From contig CM043878.1 in NCBI GenBank assembly GCA_023846275.1, positions 7,495,501 to 7,559,500 on the forward strand: a stretch of DNA of 64,000 nucleotides. The letters are read 5' to 3'. This document shows positions 34,201 through 48,146 of the stretch, one piece after another. Position 1 is the stretch's first letter; every line of letters begins with the position of its first letter. Both the position numbers and the translations under genes were made by a program. Source of the DNA: Vanilla planifolia (Eukaryota > Streptophyta > Magnoliopsida > Asparagales > Orchidaceae). The notes beneath the pieces were generated by a model that saw only the letters and a program-made list of their open reading frames with translations, was not told the DNA's origin and made no database searches.

Positions 34201-37200
34201 TCAATAGCGAAAGAAGCTGAAGAATAAAGCAAATTAGTTTGGATTTTTTAGGATGGAAAATTTTGGACAACTACTTGAAAGGGTTTTCTTGGTCACATGT
34301 TTTACATTCTAGGAACAACTTCTGTATGTAAATTAATGAAAAGAATTTTCAAGCTCAATCTTTGAAGTTGGCCAAGTGATATGATAAAGGATCATATCAC
34401 AAGTTTATTCAACTCAGCAAAAAGACTTCATTAATGATGATATTGGTAACAGCATTCGTGATAATTTATAAGCAAGAACTTATATTGAAGTCAGATAAAG
34501 CTTTTAATAAAAGTTTTATGAAGTATATGATTCATGTTGCTTTTCTTCAGCTTTGCTTTATTAAAATTTAATTTGTAAAATCCTGCTTTTTACTAGGAAT
34601 TTTTGTTTTATAAAACAGTTTCATGGAGACTTACGATTGCAATTTTTGTTTAATTGCAGTTATTCTCAAAAAGCTGTTTTGCTTTCAATTTTTGAACAGT
34701 TAGACAGAATTGATAACTTTGTCAGATTTAGCATGCCACTTGATTGAAAAGTAGCATGATTTTGATTGGTAGATTTCTGAAGAGCAGTCATGCCTTTGTT
34801 TGGAATAGCTTTTATGGATTTTTTTTATTTTCTATTGACTTCTGCTCTAAATGTTGTATTTTACTGTATATTTTTTGAGCTTTTTGGCTACATCCATTAA
34901 TTCTTCTCTGCTTCTGACTATTACTGTTTGTTAGTGATGTGTCCACTTTATCATTACCAACAAAAGCATCCTCTAAACCTTGTATTTCTTGGGCTGTTCA
35001 CCATATCCCTCAGCCTAAGTGTTGGTGTGGCTTGTGCAAATACCCAAGGTACAACTTATCTGGATTACAGCTCAAGTATATGCCACTTCTCATGTGACGT
35101 ATTTATGATTAATAATTTTTTGCTTGAACTGATTGCAGGAAGGATTGTACTTGAGGCATTGATTTTAACTTCAGGTGTTGTCTTGTCCTTGACGGGATAC
35201 ACATTCTGGGCTTCAAGGAATGGAAAGGATTTCAGCTATCTTGGGCCAATCCTGTTTGCAGGACTTACGATTCTTCTGCTGACAAGTTTTATTCAGGTAA
35301 ACAGTCTGTTAACCTTTTCCATACTAATTTTTCTTTTCTACTTCACATGTTATCTACTCCAGTCTGTCATGGCTTTATCTGAGGGGAATTAATTTGCTAT
35401 TGACCAATGTATCTAGTGCTCTTTTCTTAATTATTTCAATAGATGTGATTAATTCTGTTTTGATGCCAACCACCAAAGTTAAGGCAGTATAGATCTCATC
35501 TTAAGGGAAAAGCATGTCAACTTGGCTCATGTCATAAGGTTTTTTTTTTTTTTTGGATTTGAATGCATCTTGTTGTAGGAAACAACATGAATTACACGTA
35601 AGAGTGGAAACAGATGCATAGGTTATAAGCTTTTTTGACTGAGTTTTTTTTTCTTATATCACATAAATTAGTTTAGCTTTGATTTTTTGGAGATATAAAA
35701 GTTAAAGCCAGATTTTGTGTGATTGACATCTGGTGATCATTGGCAATATAAATTATTGACCATAAACTAATACTGTAGAACTTTTTTTCTTTTTGATTGT
35801 AGAACAATTTGGAAAAGTTATTATATGTAACTTATCCAAACCAAATCATACGTTTGCATCCTTTTCTAAATGGAAAACTTAACAAAAAATGAATCTAGTT
35901 TATGCGATTGCTTCAGTGAATTCCAATCTTAATTGGCTTGGTTTTTAACTTTATATTTCTGCTTTTAATGGTCCGTTCGTTTGATTTCGATTCCTTAGAG
36001 CATTAGTTTTTGTACCAGTCTTCCAAGCCAACTTTCGAACTTTAAGCTATATGTATTGTATCCTTATTTGAACAAAACCAATATTAGGTGTCAATTACTC
36101 AGCAAATTTTATTGTTTGTATGGTGTGATGTGATGTACCATAATTTGTAATCATCTGAGGTACATTTAATAATAATTAACTAGGAATCTAAACATTCTTG
36201 AAACAAGTAAACTTGCCAACATCATACTAGGGCATTAAATAATGCATATTTGACTGAATTTAAAAGGCAACCTAAACAAAACAAAAGATGTTTCTGTAAA
36301 AGTACTAATGTATTGCGTCTTATCAGCATGTTTGTGTGAACAACAATGTTCTTTTATTTCAAATAATTTTGTTGCTAATGATGCTTGATAATTTTTAACA
36401 AAAATAGTCAGATAATTGTATGATTAAGTATGAATTGATGCTTTGTATTAGAACAGAGCACTACTAAAAAGTTGTAAGCAAAGTATAACAACATGCAGAG
36501 AGTAGGAGAAGTCAAGAACAACTATTATTGGATTACAAAATTGTGAAGGTTACAAAATGTTTCTTTTGATCATTAGGGTGATCTTGTTTGTGAAAGACTT
36601 AAGTATAGTTGGTTTCTTTACCTTCCCTTCAAATGTCCTTGGAGATCGTTTTGCTGTTATGTAGACATTTGTATGCATGCTATCTGGCATTCAGATGTGC
36701 CAAGCTGATGTAGGATAAGTTAATTTGTTGACTGGTTGATTGTCAAAAATCATTGTTTCAGGATCCCAAGGCTACTTAAACAGGGTTTTAGGGACTGTGA
36801 ACCTTTTTTAGAATCGCAAGGCCTTTAATTGAGCTCTTGGGGATGCATATTGCCCTGCCTAAATCTCTAGGCCATGGCTGGAGCCATCGTCCGAAGAAGA
36901 GGATTATATTGCACCTTGAATTTTCTGTCATGAGTTTATGGACAGATCACCTCTTCATTGGTTCTCCCCTCGAGAAATATGGTCTTCCTGTTGAAAGCAA
37001 AGACATGATAAATGTATTGTTTGTTTTGTTGCCTAACTTATTTGAAATTTATTTGAATCGAGAATCTGGGATCTAATCTTCTTGCCTATCTTTCACATCA
37101 TCAATATATGCAAAAGCTTTCATTAATGCATTAATATACAGCATGGCAAATAAATAAGGGAAGTTTTGGTGGCAATTCTAGTTTGATCTTTACTAAATTG

Positions 37201-38045
37201 GAGTGAAGAACACCTCATGCAACATTTACAAATATTCAGCTAATTAGTTGATATAAGCTCAAGTCATCATGATGGGTGCTATTTCTCTTAATCATGGAAA
37301 AGGAAATGAATTTAAATTCTCATTACTCGAACTGTCTATTTTATTGTTTGCTTTATTGTTCAATACATCCAAACTAAAAAACAAAAAATAAGGAAAAGAA
37401 CTTTCAGGATCATTTTCTTTCTTCTGCTTTAATTCCTTCCATAGAAATGGAGCATAGGCATATGATCATTCAACGCTTTGAATGGGAGTTCATCCCCCTT
37501 AATATTTGATTTTCAAGCTTGTGTATGGTACTAGGCTTGACTAACTTGAGAGTTCACGTTTGCTATCAACATTAATCTCTTTTTGGGTTTGTAATTCTCA
37601 AGTCCGCCGTGTTCATCTGCTTACCAACATGAAAGGTCATTTTTTTTTTTTTACTGCATTATTCAATTTTGTTGTACCTATATATGTGTCCATTTCTTTA
37701 AACCATTGAATTAGTATTAGTAATTTTCTTCTCATGCTTTATTCTTAGAGCAAAGTCAATTCATCTAATGTTTAACATTTACATAGCTTTGGACATTTGT
37801 GTGATGATAAGTTTTATTGTTTCATGTTGCAGATATTGTTCCCACTTGGATCAGCATCAGTTGCAATATTTGGAGGACTTGGGGCCCTTGTTTTCTCTGC
37901 CTTCCTTGTCTACGATACCGACAACTTGATCAAGCGTTATACCTACGACGAGCACATCTGGGCCTCCGTTGTTCTCTACCTTGACATCCTCAACCTCTTC
38001 CTTACCATCCTCAACCTTCTTAGAGGCATGCAATCTGATGGCTAG
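31268..38045 (+). CDS. LIFEGUARD/BI-1-like membrane protein, four exons
   Basis: The gene encodes a Bax inhibitor-1 family protein (TMBIM/LIFEGUARD type), a multi-pass membrane protein that restrains stress-induced cell death and influences calcium release. The exons are 31268-31511, 34935-35048, 35139-35296 and 37833-38045, all with GT-AG junctions and preserved phase, giving 242 residues, the usual family length. It begins MYGFTKIEKDVDLEAG, then LRWGFVRKVYGI before the first of about seven membrane helices. The C-terminal YDTDNLIKRYTYDE and LYLDILNLF carry Asp200 and Asp223, matching the conserved acidic pair of the family. An in-frame ATG at 31148 would add 40 basic residues not seen in relatives, so 31268 is preferred. 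Odd points: residue 84 is Cys where plant relatives usually have Trp (LxWPL), and intron 1 is 3.4 kb with LINE debris. The closest Arabidopsis type is probably the At4g15470 group, from memory. Confidence 0.93.
33190..33640 (-). pseudogene. LINE endonuclease fragment in LFG intron 1
   Basis: Read on the minus strand, fragments run NCDFHKRNFFWVDLYANLHG and then IMVDFNYIL, matching the KRxxLWxxL and GDFNxIL blocks of the APE-type endonuclease of plant L1-like LINEs; the Asp and Asn of the DFN block are kept. Frames are broken and no other LINE part adjoins. It lies antisense to the host gene inside its first intron, so it should be spliced out. Its limits are approximate. Confidence 0.55.
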
Positions 38046-38149
38046 AGCACCTCTCTGTCACTTTAAATGGCCACAAGGAACATGGAAACTAATGAGGAAG
38101 AAGTATTGTTTGATAATATCTTAAACCCAAAAGTCTCTCAGATTTGAAT

Positions 38150-39577
38150 GTGTTCTGCAATATACATATAAAATTATGCTGTCTCTACTTGCATTTAGTC
38201 TCTCTGTTGTGTGAATATTTGATTAAACTATCATATGCATTTACACTTCATCAAGTAGGATAAGTTCAACAAATAGCAATTCGATGGCTACCTTCTTAGA
38301 GAGAACTGCCAAGTGAAGCCGGCGTTCAGAAGTCATGAAGCTTGAAGCATCCAAGGTAAGACATGTGAAACTCATCTATGGTTTTTCTATTTAATTGGAA
38401 GATTGCTTCTTTCCATATGATGGCAGAAAGAGCTTCTTTTGACTATATGTTTTGGAAACGAGAGTGATTTCTTGAAGTGAAAGATTTTGTTGGAGAATCA
38501 TAAAACTGGGATCTCAAACTGCAACTATTGGAATTCATCAAAGAAGAGCATTTTTCTTTTCCATTATTATTGTAATCAAAGAAGTAATTATTCACCAAAC
38601 TTGTTCACTTCAGCAGGTTCTGCTTTATTCAAGCCGGAAGCTGCTCGGGGGGACTTTGTGGAGCATTCTAAACTCAGGTATGTAGACTCATGATTAGAAA
38701 TTCTTCAGAGAAAAGGTTGGAATAATGTGCTAAAAAGGTTTAATAGGTAGAAATTAAACGGGGAATTAGGGTTTTTGGAGGAATATAAGCTCTGTTTTCT
38801 TAGTTGTACTTATGGAGGGGATAACAAATTCAAACATGAGCAAATTTTAGAGTAGGATAAAGGAGGGACGATGAGTAGATCAAGAATGTTTTGCCTTGTT
38901 GTCAAATTGGCCATATGTGGCCTAATGGGTGGTAAGTAAGTTGAAAATCACCCAATTTTGCGATCACAAATGGGCTCTTTCGAATTGCAAACATATTGCA
39001 ATCATGGTTTAAGTTGTAGGATCACAATTGTAAGCTCCATTCTACATCAATCAAAGGGAGCTTGACACTTCCAAAGAGAACCTAATGAAATGAAGATCTT
39101 GAAGCCCCATTTGGTAGTAGAGAAGAAGGTAGTGAGGATATCTTAAGAGTTTAAGACTCTAAGATCTCGAGCATGGAAGAATTTTGGAGTAAAAAAGGTG
39201 ATTGAGCATGATTGGGCTAAAAGGTGAGGTTAGAGAGGAATAAAGTGGAGAGGGGGGAAGATAATTATGTATTATATTGGTAAGTTTTTTACTTTATTAG
39301 CTTGAGTATACTCTTTTAGATACAAAAGTTTTCAAGATGTATTACATTTTAAAATAAATCTTTCATTGCTTTGATTTCATATATTAAGTCTACCTTTAAT
39401 ATTGATCCTACATCAGTTCTCTTTTATCTTGAAAAATTTATAAAATTAGATTTCAAGTACTCTTCAAGTATGTTTAATGCTAATTTTTATATCTATTTCA
39501 TATTTAGTTATGTGATCTTTGATAAGATTGATCTTTCTAAGTTGTGTGAATATCAAACTCAAAAAGTATTTTACTAA
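38150..39577. other. Downstream of LFG: exon-like pieces, then AT-rich
   Basis: The first 150 bases or so after the stop are probably LFG 3' UTR. Then come CATCCAAG|GTAAGA near 38358 and, at 38613-38680, a segment bounded by TTCAGCAG and CTCAG|GTATGT that looks like an internal exon (reading GSALFKPEAARGDFVEHSKLR). It may belong to alternative 3' exons or a non-coding RNA, or be chance. Beyond about 38.7 kb nothing is recognised. Confidence 0.35.
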
Positions 39578-42505
39578 TAAACATGTAATAAATATTAAAA
39601 CATTTTGGGAAAAAAATTTAAAAAATTTGCATATCCTCTTAAATACTTTTATTTGTGTTAATTTATGAATTTTTTTAAAAACAATATATTAAAAGATTAA
39701 ATCTTTAATATTAAAATATTAATTATGAACATATTTAATGACAATTCAAAGATATAGATATTATGATTGTTTTTTTTTAAATTTGAAAAGATAAACTTAA
39801 GAATATAATTTTCTATAATTTATGAATGTTAATCTCATGATAAATGCATATTATAACATAATTAATGTCTTTAGTAAACTTTCCTTGATTAATTATTTCA
39901 AAATACTTTAAATAACTTGACTTGTTGCTTATAGTAGCAAACAAAATTTAAAAATTATTTACAAATGAAAATATGAAAATAAAATATAAATGACAAAAAA
40001 AATCAAATTAATAGATTGATTAGATTTGATGTCAAACAATATCAAATGGAAACTATTTAGTAGTTTTTTATGCTATTATAAACAAATTTAGAATAAGTTA
40101 GGTTTAAATCACAAATTTCAAAGCTTTTTTCAATTATATTTTATAAGTAAAGAATTTATGAAAGCTTAAACTTAGTGCTTAGTAATTTTCATAAATGCTT
40201 TAAAAAATATGAAATAAATCTAGCATTTTTATCAAACGATAAAATGTTAGTCACTTTAGAAAACTAATTCTTCAAAAATATTTTTGCTATTTAATATGTA
40301 TCATTGGTTTTATTGTAAAAGATAAAATGTCATTTATGAAAACTTATATATCACTAAAAATACTATCATAATGTTTATGAGCACATAATGGTGGTAAAAT
40401 TAAATTCATAAATAAATCTATTAATAACTTGGTTAGGTATGTAAACATATTTATTTTCATGATCTTTGTTTAATAGTCATTGTTAGCTTACAAGTATGAC
40501 ATTGGATAATTATCTTTTCAAGGATGCCTAATAAAATATTTTCATATGTTTTGCTATATCTCTTAAATATATTTCAAAAACTAAAAATTATATCAGAGAA
40601 TATTATGTAATATATAATATCTATCTATGATATAAAATAGACTCCCTAAAATAAATGATATATTTTTGTTGCTTTATTAATAATACTAAAACTAGACGAG
40701 TCAAATAATCGTCCTTAATTTTATGAAATATAGTGATATTAAATTCTAAGAAAGAAGTTATTAAAATAATCTAATATAGTGTATCTATAAAGCAAATAAG
40801 AAATATTGTAAGAATTTTACCTATTTTATATATCTTTAACATTTTTAGATATTTATAAATTGTAAAGCCTAATTGTCTATGAGAAAACTAAATTATGTAT
40901 AAAATAAATATTATCTCTAATATTTTAAATTTTAATTTATAACATAAACCTTCTTATCATTAGTAGAATGCTTTTGTCTGGCATCATTCAATTTTTGAAT
41001 AAAGAATGCTACAATGTAACTTTTTTTAGCTTAAACATGTAATAAATACTAAAACATTTTGGGAAAAAAAATTCAAAAGTTTGTATATCCTTTGAATCAC
41101 TTTTATTTGTGTTAATTTATAATTTTTTTTAAAAACAATATATTAAAAGATTAAATCTTTAATATTAAAAATATTAATTATGAACATATTTAATGATAAT
41201 TTAAAGATATAAGTATTATTATTTTTTCTTAAATTTGAAAGGATAAACTTAAGCATATAACTTTCCATAATTTATGAATGCTAATCTCTCATGACAAATG
41301 CATGTTAGAACATAATTAATGTCATTAGTAAACATATTTTGATTAATTATTTCAAAATACTTTAAATCACTTGACTTAATTGTTGCTTTATAATAGCAAA
41401 CAAAATTTGAAAATTATTTACAAATGAAAATTTGAAAACAAAATATAAATGATATAGTAAATCAATCAAATTAATAGATTGATTTGATTTCATATCATAA
41501 ACAATTTCAAATGGAGACCATTTAGTATTTTTTTTTATGCTATTATAAACAAATTTAGCATGGGTTAGGTTGAAATCTCAAATTTCAAAGCTTTTTTCAA
41601 TTATAATTTATAAGTAAAAAGTTTATAAATGCTTAGGCTTAATGCTTAGTAATTTTCGTAATTTTTTTCAAAAATATTGAATAAATCTAGCATTCTTATC
41701 AAACAGTAAATGTAAGTCACTTTGTCAACTATTTTTTTAAAAATATTTTTGCTATTTAATATGTTTCATTGGTTTTATTGTAAAAGATAAAATGTCATTT
41801 ATGACAACTTGTGTATCACTAAAAAAACTATGATAATGTCTATATGCACATAACGGTGGTAAAATAAAGTTCATAAATAAATCTACCAATAACTTGGCTA
41901 GGATGTGTAAAAATATTTATCTTCATAATCTTTGTTTAATAGTCATTGTTAGCTTACAAGTATGACATTGGATAATTATCTTTTCAATGTCTCTTTTCAA
42001 AGATGACTAATAAAATGTCCTCATATGTTTTATTACATCTCTTAAATATATTTCGAAAACTAAAAACTCTATCAGAGAATATTGTGTAATATATAATATT
42101 TATCTATAATGTAAAATAAACTTCCTAAGATAAAAATATGTTTTTGTTTCTCTATTAATAATATTAAAATTATACAAGTCAAATAATCACTCTTAATTTT
42201 ATGAAATATAGGGATATTAAATTTTAAGAAATCAGTAATTAAAATAACCTAATATAATACATCTATAAAACAAATAAGAAATATTATAACAATTTTATCT
42301 ATTTTATATATCTTTAGCTTTCTTTAAATATTTATAAATTGTAAAGTCTAATTGTCTATAATAAAGATAAACTATTGATAAAATAAATAATATCTCTAAT
42401 ATCTTAAAGTTTAATTTATAACATAGAATTTTTTATCATTAGTAGAATTCTTTTGACTTGCATCATTCAATTTTTTTAATAAAGAATGTTACAAGGTGGC
42501 TTTTT
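39578..42505 (-). repeat. 1.46-kb tandem duplication of gypsy RNase H-integrase
   Basis: Copy 1 (39578 to about 41034) and copy 2 (about 41031 to 42505) match along their full length with an offset of about 1460 bases. Landmarks are ACATGTAATAAATA at each start and CTTACAAGTATGACAT at 40488 and 41953. They have diverged by scattered substitutions and small indels, so the duplication is not recent. Confidence 0.85.
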
Positions 42506-42639
42506 TAGTTTAATACCCTCATGTTTGCAAGCTATTTAAAATATTTTTGAAAAATTAGGTATATTCAAATAGGTGTAACAATCATATAGATTTCAATTTG
42601 ATTAAAGTTTTATTAATTGCAATTGCTCATAAAAATATA

Positions 42640-43680
42640 TCTTGCTTAACAAATCAATGATAAGCACTACAAAGGATGGAAGAGGCCTTTGGGTTGACAC
42701 AATAAGGTAGGGACAACTATATTGTTGGGTGCAAACTCCAGGCTAATATGAAGCTTGTGCATATAAACCTTTGCTCCAATCTTGAATGAAAATTTTGAAT
42801 TAATTTTGTCTATGAACAAAGAAACTATAAGTAAAATAACTATGAGTCTCATAATGAGTTTGATCTTGGCTCAAGATCAATGTTGGCAGCATGCTTAACA
42901 CATGCAAGTTGGACAAGAATTGGTGTTTCCAGTGGTGAATGAGTAGCGTGTAAGAACCTACCCTTATGAGGGCATAACAACTGAAATGGTTGCTAATACC
43001 TCATATGTGAGGAGCAAAAGGATTAATTCACCAAGGAGGAGCTCACATTTGATTAGCAAGTTGGTGGGGCACTAGCTTACCAAAGCAGTGGTTAGTAGCT
43101 AGCCCGAAAAGGTGATTCATTGCATTGGGATTGAGCCATGACCCAGACTACTATAGGAGGCAATAATGGGGAATTTCTATGATGGGTGAAATAATGATAG
43201 AACAATGCTGCATGAAGGGAGAAGGCTCATTGTTGTAAACTTTTCTCGGAGGAGAAGCGATGATGTTATTTGAGGAATAAGCATCGACTAACTTTGTGCC
43301 AACAGCCACAGTAAGACGAAGGATGCAAACATTATTAGGAATGATGGAACGTAAAACATCTATAAGTGGCTTTTCAAGTCCTTTGCCAAATTGCAAGGCT
43401 CAACCCTGGACAAGCATGGAAACTACCAAGCTAAAGTATTGTAGAGGTAGAGTAAATTTTTAATGGAGCAATGAAATGTGTAGAAACCGAAAAAAACAAC
43501 AATGAAAAGCACATTATGTTGGGTTGACATTGACATTGAGAGATGAAAGCTAGGGGAGCAAATAAGATTAGAGGCCTTAGTAGTCTTAGTTATAATGTTA
43601 GATACGAGGGCTATGGTTTCGACTCGTGCAATACTATAACTAATCATTAAGTATCCTTCTTGATAGATAAATCGTAACTA
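42640..43680. other. Unassigned insert within the gypsy fossil
   Basis: This block of less AT-rich DNA lies between the RT remnant and the RNase H remnant of the fossil, where the RT thumb region would be. Three minus-strand frames of 61-81 residues occur (42667-42852, 43151-43396, 43423-43647) but none shows a known domain. Boundaries are approximate and no clear terminal repeat was found. It could be another decayed mobile element. Confidence 0.4.
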
Positions 43681-45583
43681 GTTTATGAAAATTCCTAACA
43701 ACAAAATAGTGGGAAATAAGCTCATCAATTATAGCTTAGTTTTAAGAAAATCTAATCTAGATGTTGAAATAATAAAACCTAAAAAATTAATTTCTTTTGC
43801 ATAATTACATATTTCTTCAAGTTCACATAGAACTTTTCTTTTCTTAATAAATATGGAACACTTCTCAAATGCTCCAATGTCCTCCAAGTGGACATTTCTT
43901 TATCATTATAATCAAAATATCATCAAATAAATCACTAAAAATCTCTCAATAAATGGTTTTAACACAATATTCTTTAACCTTATAAAAATATTAGATGCAT
44001 TTGATTACCCAAAAAAATATAACCATTCAAATAATCCATTTGAAATTTTGAAAGCAATTATTCATTCACTCTTAGTTCTAATCTTAATTTGATGATAATC
44101 ATTTATAAAATAAAATTTCTAAAATAATTTCATTAAATTCTAAATAAAAAAAATCATTAATTCTAAAGAGAGAATTTATATTTGATAATAATCTTATTTA
44201 TTGTCATGCACTTAACAAAAATTCATTAACCAATATCTTTTTAAGATGTAAATAATATAAGAGCAATAGAACTTAAACTCTCTCTCAATATTCACAATTG
44301 GGTTTATCCTACTATAGTATGATAGATTAATTATGATTGTTATATGAGATCTACAATATATTATATAGTTATTAATGAAGGTAACTTATCTAGAAGTTTC
44401 TTAAGAGTGAAACTAGCAAACTTCTCAAGTAAACTAAAAACCCTCTCAAGAACGTATACCTCAAATGGTACAAACAGGTCTCCTTCGCACAAAGAAGAAA
44501 TGAAGGGACCACAAAGTGTGAACTTTCTTCTCAAACCATTAGATTCCACCTATTCTATCTTATAAGTTTTGATTCTTATGTCACTCTTAGTTTATAAAAA
44601 AGGTATTATAAATTCTTTAGTGAAAAGCAAAGTGATAAACTACAAACTTCTTTTTAGCAGGTATTCTCTTCAACTCAAATAATGGTTTAGTAGGAGAAAG
44701 CTTCTCAAAAGGCTTCATAAAGAGGAGCCTAGTGCTTTAATCTTTAAATTTTAGGACATGTGTTAACTTTATTATAATTAATAACTAGGGTCAACTTAAT
44801 AGAATATAAGTCATGTTCATGGGAAATATTTGATCTTCATAAATCCCTATCTAAAGTGGCATTAAACATCTATAAATGACTAACAAAGAAATTTGATTCA
44901 CCTAATTAACATAAAAAAGTTGAAAATAAAGTTTAGTTTTCAAATTATCTTATAAGTATTTTTGCTGATGTGACATTCATGACATTTTTGTTATCTATAA
45001 CTAATCTCAATCTCTTATCTTGATAAGGGTGTTGAAAATATTTTTATATCTTCAGTTCTTCGTGTGACCTTAGGACACAAGAATAACATCTCATGACACC
45101 TATGCACCCATCCACCTCTTCATGGTCATCTTCCTCATCAATTAAAGCCGCATCTTCCTTAATAACCTCATCTATTTCACTTTTGTACTAATCTTCCTTA
45201 ACACATAAGTTTACCCTCACAAGCCTTTGCTTACTACACTTAAAACATTTTTCATCTTTTTTTAAAATTTATTAACAAAATATTATGACTTTGTATGCTA
45301 GGTGTTGAAGACAGCATCCTAATTCTAGTAATGAAATTTGGATTTATTAATTAAGGTATGAGCTTTCTTCGCCTCTTTTGTGCTAAGAAAAATGTATCAT
45401 TTAAGATTTATAAGTCATTTAAAGCCACATCACTTTTTATATTCATCCTAAGACTCATAACAAATTTGTTGGCTAACTACCAATCAAGGTCAGGATATCT
45501 GGTCCTATAAATTAAGTCATCAAATTAATTTTGAAATTCATCCACTGTGAAATTAATTTCTCAATAACTATAGAATTTATTAT

Positions 45584-45588
45584 ACAAC
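45584..45588. repeat. Target-site duplication ACAAC, left copy
   Basis: ACAAC precedes TGTTACACCCC and recurs at 48704-48708 after GTATAACA. Confidence 0.85.
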
Positions 45589-45627
45589 TGTTACACCCCA
45601 TTTTTTCCTAGGCTGATTTTTGGCATA

Positions 45628-45670
<43 letters not shown>

Positions 45671-48146
45671 TAGACAGCTCAGATCGTCCCATACCAACCT
45701 GAGCAGCCTACGAAAACATAGGATATAACACATCATTACACACCTACTTTCCTTAACAATGTGGATCCCATCTCCCGGGTACACCGTCAAGTCAGGTTCA
45801 TGACTCCTGAGTTAACAGATGGACTCGCGCAATGTTACTCCTACTAGACCAAATACTCCTTACCCACACCGGTAGGAGAACCGATCTAATAGAAGTCTGA
45901 ACCCCCACGGTTAAGTTCCATAGTCATGTAATGACCTCACCATCAAACAGAAAGATATATAACATCCACAGATAAATGTAGCACTCCACTCACCATACTC
46001 CAAGACAATAAGATAAGACAGTAAATGGAACTACATTACAAGAATAAGATACAAGTCCACTAGTGTAATATTGTTCATCCAGATACATAATTCCGAATTT
46101 CCCTCACATATTACATGACATATGAGAATAACAATCTCATTAAATACATCCAACAGCAATAATCAACTAACCAGAATATCTCAGACAATTACAAATCAGA
46201 TATCCTCCACAATCCTGCTGACCACGATCCCACCTAATCTGGTAGCGTTAAGTCTGCCGAGCCACTGAAAATATATAATACAGGAATGAGCTACGCCCAG
46301 TAGGAAAGACAGCTAGTAAAACTCACATGCAAGAGAAGGATAATAGCAAAAATATAGGAATACAGCATAACAATGTATGGTGGATAGGCACTCTCAGTCC
46401 CAGACTCCGACCAACCACAGCCACCCCAGTCACACCAGAGTAGCTCTCCTCTGGGCTACCAGGCAACGTGCCAGTGGGAACGCCCATCTCGAAACACGCA
46501 TGGCGCCTAAGCACCCGACACCGCAGTGTCTCTCGTCAATCAATCTCCTGGAGACTACAGACAGATCCAGTCACATAATCTCTAGCCAACGTGAGACACC
46601 CCTGCCACCCTAAGGCGCGCAGGCCTACACACTTGGCTAGCCACTGCGAGACACCCCTGCCACCCTCAGGCGCGCAGGCCTACACACATGGACCAGGAGA
46701 GATTGACTCAGCCACCGTCCCAAGGAGTCCTCTACCAACAACTTCCATAGAAGCTCACGCCCCTACAGTCATTGCCAATCTCTAACTCCAAGATTCGGCA
46801 ACATGTGTCCAGGTACAACAAGGCGTATACCAGTCTACATGTATACTGTGGAAGCTAAGTCCGAACCGCACAGTTACCTACCACAACTACCCTAAAACAT
46901 CATATAGGGTCTATAGTAGTCCGGTCCAATATGCCAATCCATGAAATATGCCAATACTGAATAAACTGACTCAATCCATGCCGTTGCCATCAAAGCAACA
47001 CAATTGTCAATTACTGACTGTTCTGGTAGCATCCGTGTACCATACCTTTGTCTGACTGTTTCCAGCTGTACTGTCATCAGTGATAACATTTTTTCCCACT
47101 TCAGGAAATTTGTTCTTTACCCACTGATCTCTAGAATTTTCGAAATTTCTCATTTCCAAGTTTTCTGATTTTCCTTGAATTTTCTAAATGTAAATAATTC
47201 CTAAAACTCAATTATCGAATTTTTCCTAAATTTGAAATATCAAATTTTGCATTTTATCCATTTTTTTCCAAAATTCGGAATAATTCCCCGAATTTAAAAT
47301 TTTGCTATTCACTATACTGCGCCGAATCCCCTGAATCGCATCTTGCCACCGGTTCGGGCTTTCATGCTGAACCAAACCCCGCCGGTCAGTTATTAATCCG
47401 AAATTCAGCCGACGCTTATATATAATATTAATGATTAATATTATTGTTATTCTCTTAATAATTCAACTAATCCCTAATTAATCCTTAATTCGTCTCCTTC
47501 CTTCGCCCGTCGTCCGCGAAACCCTAGCCGCCGCACTAGCCGACCAATACGATCATTCCGTCGATTTCCGGCGACTGCGAACAAGGAGAACATGTTCGTA
47601 CTATCCTAATGTTCCAATAATGTCGCTAATTTCCTAAGGTTTAAATCAAGTTTTCCGCCGAGCAGTTTCGTCTAATCCTCATGTTGACAATTCACGAAAT
47701 TATAGTTCTAGCATTATACAATCATATTAACATGAATAAAGTGGCATATTTAAATCCTCATGCTTGGTAATTTTCCAATTTCGGCGAAACAAATTAACGT
47801 CCCGAAAACCCTAACATGCAATTTTCGATAATTTGTACAATTAGCTTCAAAAATCACATTCGCATGCTTAGATAGAGATTTGCAAACTAATACATGCTTC
47901 AATTTGCTAATTATCTAATTTAAATATCTGAAATTCCTACCTCGAAGACGCCGGCGACGGTGAAGCTCGTCCGCAGCTCGCCGCAGCTCCTCGCCGAAAG
48001 AATTTGGTCTCAATCAACTCTCCTCGGTCTCGTGAATCTCCGGGCACAAAAAGCCCCTTGCCAGGCCGCCGGAATCACGCGCCGTACGCCGGGAATTTCC
48101 TCGCTATCGCCGTCGAACGAAAACCCTATTCGCTGCTTCGCGAGGG

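Larger units (their letters stand above)
39578..45583 (-). mobile_element. Fossil Ty3/gypsy element, gag-pol remnants
   Basis: On the minus strand, from high to low coordinates, traces of a Ty3/gypsy element appear in normal order: a gag tail near 45.58-45.3 kb, a zinc-knuckle-like KCFKC at about 45.25-45.23 kb, a reverse transcriptase core with YLDDIL at about 43.93-43.91 kb, then RNase H and integrase blocks with the CHTC phrase near 41.96 and again near 40.50 kb. The element is heavily broken, with very many breaks, and is old. The RNase H-integrase block is tandemly doubled (39578-42505), an unassigned insert of about 1 kb (42.64-43.68 kb) separates it from the RT, and gag appears to continue past the solo LTR at 45589-48703, up to roughly 48.9 kb. 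Its own LTRs were not found. Confidence 0.7.

Noticed and set aside
36740-37080. 79-codon frame in LFG intron 3
   Set aside because: It lies within an intron, lacks splice links to the LFG frame and shows no known domain. It could be repeat debris but cannot be named.
45588-45589. Idea that LTR B2 is the 5' LTR of the adjacent gypsy fossil
   Set aside because: LTR B2 has its own ACAAC duplication directly at both ends, no primer-binding site adjoins it, and gag traces continue on its far side, so it is a later nested insertion.
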